Below, piece after piece: positions 59,955-64,000 of a stretch of 64,000 nucleotides of DNA. This DNA comes from Blastochloris viridis. Its GTDB lineage: Bacteria; Pseudomonadota; Alphaproteobacteria; UBA2136; UBA6156. Position 1 is the stretch's first letter, and each line of letters starts with the position of its first letter. The position numbers and the translations under genes are program-made. The stretch spans positions 248,001 to 312,000 of the forward strand of contig VAFM01000002.1 of the NCBI GenBank assembly GCA_005768725.1, written 5' to 3'. Below the pieces are notes generated by a model, which saw only the letters and a program-made list of their open reading frames with translations, did not search any database and was not told the origin of the DNA.

Positions 59955-60818
59955 TTAAGCCTTGCGACCGGCCGTCATCATGCCGAGCAGCTTGGCCAAC
60001 GTGGCACGCTGCTCGCTGCGCGGCGTCACCATATCCACCATCCCGTGCTCCAGCAGATATTCGGCACGCTGGAAGCCTTCCGGCAACGTCTGGCGGATGG
60101 TCTGCTCGATCACCCGCGCCCCGGCAAACCCGATCAGAGCCCCGGGCTCCGCCATATGCACGTCACCGGTCATCGCGAAACTCGCACTCACACCACCGGT
60201 GGTCGGGTCGGTCAGTAACACAAGATACGGCAAACCAGCCTCTTTCAGCATCGCAATTGCGGCCGTGCTGCGTGCCATCTGCATCAGGCTCAGGGTGCTT
60301 TCCTGCATGCGGGCACCACCACTCGCGGTGATAACCATCATCGGGATCTTCTTTTCCAGCGCATACTGGGCGGTCGCCACCAAAGCTTCCCCCACACCAC
60401 GGCTCATAGAGCCTGCCATGAAGCCGAAGTCCAGCGCGCACACCGCTACCGGCTGGCTCTCAATATGGCCATGCAGCGCACGGAAAGCATCGCTGTGACC
60501 ACTGGCGGCGCGGGCGTCTTTCAGACGCGCCTTGTAGGCTTTCTTGTCCTTGAAATTTAGGGGGTCGTCGGCTGGCACCGGCACGGCAATCTCCACCGGA
60601 GCCTTGCCTTCGTCCTGATCCAGCAGATACTCCAGACGCGCATCGATATCCCAGCGCAAATGGTGGTTACAATGCGTGCAGCAGAACAGGTTCTGCGGCA
60701 GTTCGGCGGCGTAAATCAGTTGGCCACAGCCGGGGCACTTTTCCCACACATCGGCGGCAACCTCGCGCTTTTTGGTGGTTTTGATGCTCGGACGGATCAG
60801 ATCGGTAAGGAACGACAT
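59955..60818 (-). CDS. accD: Acetyl-CoA carboxylase carboxyltransferase subunit beta
   Basis: Transfers the carboxyl group from biotin to acetyl-CoA to make malonyl-CoA for fatty-acid synthesis, with AccA. The 287 residues start MSFLTDLIRPSIK and have the N-terminal four-cysteine zinc ribbon (WEKCPGCGQLIYAAELPQNL, then FCCTHC) and carboxyltransferase motifs VITASGGARMQESTLSLMQM, LTDPTTGGVSASFAMTGDV and EPGALIGFAGARVIEQT. GAGGGGG precedes ATG 60818. folC, its frequent neighbour, is absent. Confidence 0.95.
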   Translation of the reverse strand: MSFLTDLIRPSIKTTKKREVAADVWEKCPGCGQLIYAAELPQNLFCCTHCNHHLRWDIDARLEYLLDQDEGKAPVEIAVPVPADDPLNFKDKKAYKARLKDARAASGHSDAFRALHGHIESQPVAVCALDFGFMAGSMSRGVGEALVATAQYALEKKIPMMVITASGGARMQESTLSLMQMARSTAAIAMLKEAGLPYLVLLTDPTTGGVSASFAMTGDVHMAEPGALIGFAGARVIEQTIRQTLPEGFQRAEYLLEHGMVDMVTPRSEQRATLAKLLGMMTAGRKA

Positions 60819-60916
60819 GCCCCCTCTATACCGCAAAATCCCCTTGCACGCACGTTTTTTAGAGTATACAGACCACCCATCCACGAGGAACATACCGCAC
60901 ATACGGAGCAAGACGC

Positions 60917-61477
60917 ATGTCATCCGATGCCTACTACATTTCCAAAGCCTTTCACGTCATTACCGAACGTATAGCCCGCAAAGGCGCAACCGAAAAGCTG
61001 CCCAACTGGCACCGCGCCAAACCGATCCTTCTCGGCCAGACATGCCTCCCGCCTGATCGCGAGGATCTGGCCCAGGTGCTCTATAACCTGTGGGAGAAAA
61101 GCCTGACCTACTACCAGCAGGCCGACCTGTTTCTGCCACGGCCGGATATCCTGCACCCAGGCTCGCACGACAATCCGGACATGCTCTGCATAACCGAGCA
61201 TCAGGCCACAACCTACAAGCTGCGTATCCTGACCGAAAAACAACATCAACGGCCCGGCACATGGCAGGCGTTCGACCTCTACGCCAGAACCCCGCCAAAA
61301 CAGCGGCCCAGGCTCAAACAGGGTTATGGCGAAGTTCCGGTCCGGCTTCTGCAAACCATGCCGAACGTGCATATGGCTCGTGCCATCACGCTGGCGGTGG
61401 TCATCACCGCCAACCGTCACTTGCACGGCATCTACCCCCGCACGCTGATCGCTCTGGAGCGCGAAGCCGTCTGCTAA
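60917..61477 (+). CDS. Unknown soluble protein
   Basis: A 186-residue protein without signal peptide or membrane helix, starting MSSDAYYISKAFHVITERIA. It is basic and Tyr/His/Pro-rich; segments such as ATTYKLRILTEKQHQRPGTW, RLKQGYGEVPVRLLQTM and MARAITLAVVITANRHLHG suggest a mixed alpha/beta fold. GGAG lies 8 bases before ATG 60917, and a strong terminator follows. Divergent from accD with about 98 bases between starts. No family recognised. Confidence 0.65.
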   Translation: MSSDAYYISKAFHVITERIARKGATEKLPNWHRAKPILLGQTCLPPDREDLAQVLYNLWEKSLTYYQQADLFLPRPDILHPGSHDNPDMLCITEHQATTYKLRILTEKQHQRPGTWQAFDLYARTPPKQRPRLKQGYGEVPVRLLQTMPNVHMARAITLAVVITANRHLHGIYPRTLIALEREAVC

Positions 61478-61488
61478 AACCACCTATA

Positions 61489-61528
61489 GGAGCCTCTCTG
61501 ACATCCTGCAGAGAGGCTCTCTTTTTTT
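61489..61528 (+). terminator. Intrinsic terminator
   Basis: AGCCTCTCTG/CAGAGAGGCT 10-bp stem, 8-base loop, followed by CTC and T7. Confidence 0.9.
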
Positions 61529-61613
61529 ACATATTTACAACATGTAACACCCGTTATTTGGCCTATCTGGCACGTGTCAAATGCACGCCTCCTGAATGAT
61601 GCTATAAGAGGGT

Positions 61614-62141
61614 ATGAAAAACATTGTCATCACTCTCGCTTTCGTCCTGTCATTGTTCATAAGTCCGGTTAATTACGCCCAAGAGCGCACCGCAAGTGGC
61701 AATCTCATGCAGGAAGCCAACTGGAATTCACTGAAAAGCCTGGTCGATGCCGCCAGTAAAAAAGTCGACATGATGCAGGCCCAGATCGACAAGATTGCAG
61801 AATGTGGTACCGCAGGTATGGTGTATGCTCCCGGCGAGACCAGCACCAGTATCAATGGCTGTAAAAAAACCAATGCAACACTCGCACCATTTGTCGTGAC
61901 CGCTGCCGGGAGTAACGAGCAAGCTATCGCGCAGTGCCCCTCCACTGCCGTCCGTATCGGCTGTGCCGGTGCCCGGGATGTCAACCTCAGCGATGGCTGC
62001 CGCGAAGAATCCTGCGGCGTGATGGGAGCCATTCCTTACGGTGCCAACGGCTGCCTGATGCGCAATACTAACGACGGCGGCCGCAAAGCCAACGAACGCG
62101 CTCTTACTCCTGTTGCCTACGCTTTCTGCACCCCCAAATAA
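61614..62141 (+). CDS. AQERTA-family secreted protein, copy 3
   Basis: A 175-residue exported protein with signal peptide (MKNIVITLAFVLSLFISPVNYA). The N-terminal module QERTASGNLMQEANWNSLKS, a helix (VDAASKKVDMMQAQIDKIAEC), MVYAPG and INGC match the other two copies in order and spacing but have diverged in the helix. The C-terminal half has PSTAVRIGCAGARDVNLSDG, CREESCGVMG, YGANGCLM and ends AFCTPK, with eight or so cysteines likely disulfide-bonded. AAGAGGG is close to ATG 61614. Confidence 0.75.
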   Translation: MKNIVITLAFVLSLFISPVNYAQERTASGNLMQEANWNSLKSLVDAASKKVDMMQAQIDKIAECGTAGMVYAPGETSTSINGCKKTNATLAPFVVTAAGSNEQAIAQCPSTAVRIGCAGARDVNLSDGCREESCGVMGAIPYGANGCLMRNTNDGGRKANERALTPVAYAFCTPK

Positions 62142-62158
62142 GCCGAGCAAAATCACCT

Positions 62159-62186
62159 AAAACCCCTGTTTAAGCAGGGGTTTTTG
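62159..62186 (+). terminator. Intrinsic terminator
   Basis: AAAACCCCTG/CAGGGGTTTTT with loop TTTAAG. Confidence 0.88.
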
Positions 62187-62248
62187 ATTGTCGATAGCGA
62201 ATGAAAGATATACATACACATATCTACATCCGTACACGGAGTATTATC

Positions 62249-62797
62249 ATGACGTTTGCGCGCCTTATCGCAAGGCACGAACATCAAACCGCATCGCGCC
62301 CAAAACCACCCCAAACCCACGAATACTTTGGACTCGCCGTCCATCATGTTCTCTTCTATTTAAACTACAAGGGAGACCCCCTGCAACTTTCACGAAAGGA
62401 TATTCAGGCCGAACTGACGAATACGCTGAACATCAAGTACGAAAAACGTCTCGCAAATAGCCAGCTAACCCGGCGTATCACATTAACGTGGCACGCCATT
62501 ACGCAGTACGTTTATGAGAACTCAACCTACTTCACGACCGAGGTCGGGTTTCTGGGTAATCGCAAGATAGACTTGATACTGGAACACCCGGACGGCACGA
62601 TCGAGCTGGTCGAAATTAAGACCTATAAAAAGAAAACCAAGACCTACTGCAAAAGGACTGCCACGAAACAACTGGCGGATGCCCGCAAGTTTATTTTGGA
62701 ACATTATCCGGACACCAAGCTGAAATGGACAAAGATTCTGATCCAGAATGATCTCAGTAAACCCTTCAAGTGCCAGATTCTACGCGCCCCCTCGTGA
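62249..62797 (+). CDS. PD-(D/E)XK nuclease-like protein, unknown family
   Basis: A 182-residue soluble protein. Residues about 97-135 read TTEVGFLGNRKIDLILEHPD, then GTIELVEIKTYKKK: a glutamate, an Asp in IDLIL and a VEIK hairpin about 15 residues later, the arrangement of PD-(D/E)XK nuclease cores. The N-terminal part (FGLAVHHVLFYLNYKGDPLQ) is helical and may bind partners or DNA. GC is lower than around it. ATG 62249 has ACGGAG; an in-frame ATG at 62201 is possible. No methyltransferase or helicase neighbour exists, so a restriction role is only one option. Confidence 0.6.
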   Translation: MTFARLIARHEHQTASRPKPPQTHEYFGLAVHHVLFYLNYKGDPLQLSRKDIQAELTNTLNIKYEKRLANSQLTRRITLTWHAITQYVYENSTYFTTEVGFLGNRKIDLILEHPDGTIELVEIKTYKKKTKTYCKRTATKQLADARKFILEHYPDTKLKWTKILIQNDLSKPFKCQILRAPS

Positions 62798-62828
62798 AAG
62801 AGCCTCCCCGCAAAGGAGGCTCTTTTTT
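62798..62828 (+). terminator. Intrinsic terminator
   Basis: AAGAGCCTCC/GGAGGCTCTT with loop CCGCAAA and T6. Confidence 0.9.
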
Positions 62829-62894
62829 CGCAGATACCTTGTCTTAACGCCCCCTTTTCGCTAGATTCCACCCCGTAAAAGGAAAGGAATCCCT

Positions 62895-63419
62895 ATGTCC
62901 CTCAAAGACCTGCCCGCTGGCAAAGAACCCCCGCACGATATCTACGTGGTGGTGGAAAACCCCAAGCACACCCCGCACATCAAGTACGAGGTCGATAAGG
63001 ATACCGGCTTGCTGTTCGTCGACCGCTTTGCGCCGATGCCGATGGTCTTCCCGGCCCACTACGGCTTCATCAATAACACGCTGGGTGGCGATGGCGACCC
63101 GGTCGACGCGTTTGTCTACACCGACATCGCCGTGGTTCCGGGTGCGGTTGTCCGCTGCCGTCCGGTAGGCGTGCTGATGACCACCGACGAGAGCGGCGAA
63201 GACGCCAAACTGGTCTGCGTGCCGCACAAGAAGCTCGACCCGCGCTTTGAAAACATCAAGGACTACACCGACCTGCCGCAGATGTTCCGCGACCAGCTCG
63301 AGCAGTTCTACAGCCACTATAAGAACCTCGAACCCGGCAAGTGGGTCAAGATCGCCGGCTGGGGCGATGTCAAGGCCGCCGAAGCCATTGTGCTCAAGGG
63401 CATCACCGACGCCAAGTAA
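62895..63419 (+). CDS. ppa: Inorganic pyrophosphatase (family I)
   Basis: Hydrolyses pyrophosphate to phosphate, pulling biosynthetic reactions forward. The 174 residues match the hexameric bacterial type. Signatures are KYEVDKDTGLLFVDRF, MVFPAHYGFINNTLGGDGDP with the signature DGDPVDAFV (metal-binding aspartates), and KKLDPRFENIKDYTDLP. AAAAGGAAAGGA precedes ATG 62895. Own terminator. Cytoplasmic. Confidence 0.97.
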   Translation: MSLKDLPAGKEPPHDIYVVVENPKHTPHIKYEVDKDTGLLFVDRFAPMPMVFPAHYGFINNTLGGDGDPVDAFVYTDIAVVPGAVVRCRPVGVLMTTDESGEDAKLVCVPHKKLDPRFENIKDYTDLPQMFRDQLEQFYSHYKNLEPGKWVKIAGWGDVKAAEAIVLKGITDAK

Positions 63420-63436
63420 CAGGCACATACCTGCAC

Positions 63437-63461
63437 AAAAGGGCCCATAGGGCCCTTTTTG
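63437..63461. terminator. Terminator of ppa
   Basis: AAAAGGGCCC/GGGCCCTTTTT with loop ATA. Confidence 0.92.
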
Positions 63462-63505
63462 CTATCCCTAAATCATTGTCCAGTCTATCAGGTTTGCTAA
63501 AGATA

Positions 63506-63901
63506 TTAAGCGTGAGTTGCTTTGGCTTTGATCCACATCAGATGCTCCGTCAGATTAGTTTTCACCTGTTCCAGCGTCTGAATTCGCTGATGCAAAGACT
63601 CGGCAAATTGCATACACTCCTCAAGACCACGCAGACATTCCGCCTCTTCAGTAGAGTTACCATTTGCCCTAGCCTCATCTAACCATTGAGACCACTGACG
63701 AACACGTTCCTCCGTCTCAACAAGCATGGGTCGTAATGCAAGAAGTTGATTCTCAGCCTCAGCTAAAACCTCTCTCCCCTCGGCAGCGACGAATTGCGCC
63801 TTCAGAATAAGGCGCTCATATTCTTCATCGTCGGTTTCGATATCGTAGAAGTTTTCTAACATGATCCATTGAGTCTGAACCAGACTGAGCTGACAAGACA
63901 T
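63506..63901 (-). CDS. Unknown coiled-coil protein downstream of rsmH
   Basis: A 131-residue soluble protein rich in Glu, Gln, Leu and Ala, with long helices (EEYERLILKAQFVAAEGREV, QLLALRPMLVETEERVRQWS, LHQRIQTLEQVKTNLTEHLM) likely to form a coiled coil from residue 28 to 125. No membrane helix, so it is not FtsL although it follows rsmH, where ftsL is usually found. GGAGTGAAG precedes ATG 63901. GC is lower than the mean. No family recognised. Confidence 0.65.
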   Translation of the reverse strand: MSCQLSLVQTQWIMLENFYDIETDDEEYERLILKAQFVAAEGREVLAEAENQLLALRPMLVETEERVRQWSQWLDEARANGNSTEEAECLRGLEECMQFAESLHQRIQTLEQVKTNLTEHLMWIKAKATHA

Positions 63902-63915
63902 TTCTTCACTCCAAT

Positions 63916-63940
63916 AAAAAGCCCCGTAACGGGGCTTTCT
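63916..63940 (-). terminator. Terminator of rsmH
   Basis: On the minus strand AGAAAGCCCCG, loop TTA, CGGGGCTTTTT, 7 bases after the rsmH stop; it separates rsmH from the unknown gene downstream. Confidence 0.85.
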
Positions 63941-63946
63941 TCACTC

Positions 63947-64000
63947 TTATCCAACCCGTTCCAGCGTCCGCAAAATCGCACTCCGCGCACGCGGGTTTAC
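63947..64000 (-). CDS. rsmH: 16S rRNA (cytosine-N4) methyltransferase, C-terminal 17 residues
   Basis: Only the last 17 codons are inside the window: VNPRARSAILRTLERVG then TAA. NPRARSA-LR is the well-known C-terminal signature of RsmH/MraW, which methylates C1402 of 16S rRNA and is normally the gene before ftsL. The match is short but specific, and the strand agrees with the division genes. If right, the rsmH-ftsL junction has been separated by about 12 kb. Confidence 0.7.
   Translation of the reverse strand, partial: VNPRARSAILRTLERVG

Noticed and set aside
62159..62828. Restriction-modification system around the PD-(D/E)XK protein
   Set aside because: No DNA methyltransferase, specificity subunit or helicase is found nearby.
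63506..63901. Coiled-coil protein after rsmH as FtsL
   Set aside because: It has no membrane helix; a convincing FtsL is at 51009-51494 next to ftsI.

Overview
The window is about 58% GC and gene dense, with ordinary bacterial Shine-Dalgarno starts and many intrinsic terminators. It is chromosomal DNA of a Gram-negative bacterium with outer-membrane lipopolysaccharide (lpxC, kdsD, lptCAB) and meso-diaminopimelate peptidoglycan (murE has the DNPR motif). Gene order points to an alphaproteobacterium or a close deep branch: a short RNase D next to kdsD-lptC-lptA-lptB, an NDUFAF5/BioC-like methyltransferase divergent from comF, murB inside the division cluster, an FtsZ ending [10 protein letters not shown], and a class I PhaC. 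Against this, the tmRNA gene is the normal one-piece type and not the permuted two-piece type usual in Alphaproteobacteria. I therefore leave the order open.

1-15.3 kb: sdhB (cut by the window edge) and sdhA; ribosomal protein S1; two related secreted proteins; OsmC; the first copy of a dispersed hairpin element; tmRNA; an alpha/beta hydrolase divergent from a GlxA-type regulator; a methyltransferase; a secreted hydrolase; a hexose-6-phosphate mutarotase; an HI0933-type flavoprotein gene broken by a 13-bp tandem duplication; a three-gene RDD/unknown group with an overlooked 40-codon gene; tRNA-Tyr.

15.3-33.3 kb: an RND efflux operon (MFP-RND-OMF); methyltransferase/comF; a KGG stress protein; a split alkylation-repair pair (Ada-AlkA fusion plus Ogt); tRNA-Thr; mscL; a homoserine-dehydrogenase-like protein with a lost catalytic lysine; PHA synthase; three secreted or calcium-binding unknowns; an acidic unknown; lpxC.

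33.5-64 kb: a fragmented division and cell wall (dcw) cluster on the minus strand, in transcription order rsmH (C-terminus only, at the window end), then about 12 kb of other genes, ftsL, ftsI, murE, mraY, murD, ftsW, murG, murC, murB, ftsQ, ftsA, ftsZ, lpxC. murF and ddl are absent from their usual places, where opposite-strand genes for small secreted or unknown proteins sit instead; another sits between ftsA and ftsZ. The 12 kb between rsmH and ftsL holds a PfpI-type protein, small secreted proteins, RNase D, the Lpt/Kds genes, accD, a PD-(D/E)XK-like protein and inorganic pyrophosphatase.

Recurring themes are secreted-protein families with copies scattered through the window: an AQERTA family with a constant N-terminus and variable C-terminus (three copies), a tandem pair with the same terminator hairpin, and a DIG/DGP..CD pair beside rpsA. 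The hairpin element at 6.0 and 49.0 kb shows compensatory changes between copies. No CRISPR array, insertion sequence or prophage was seen.
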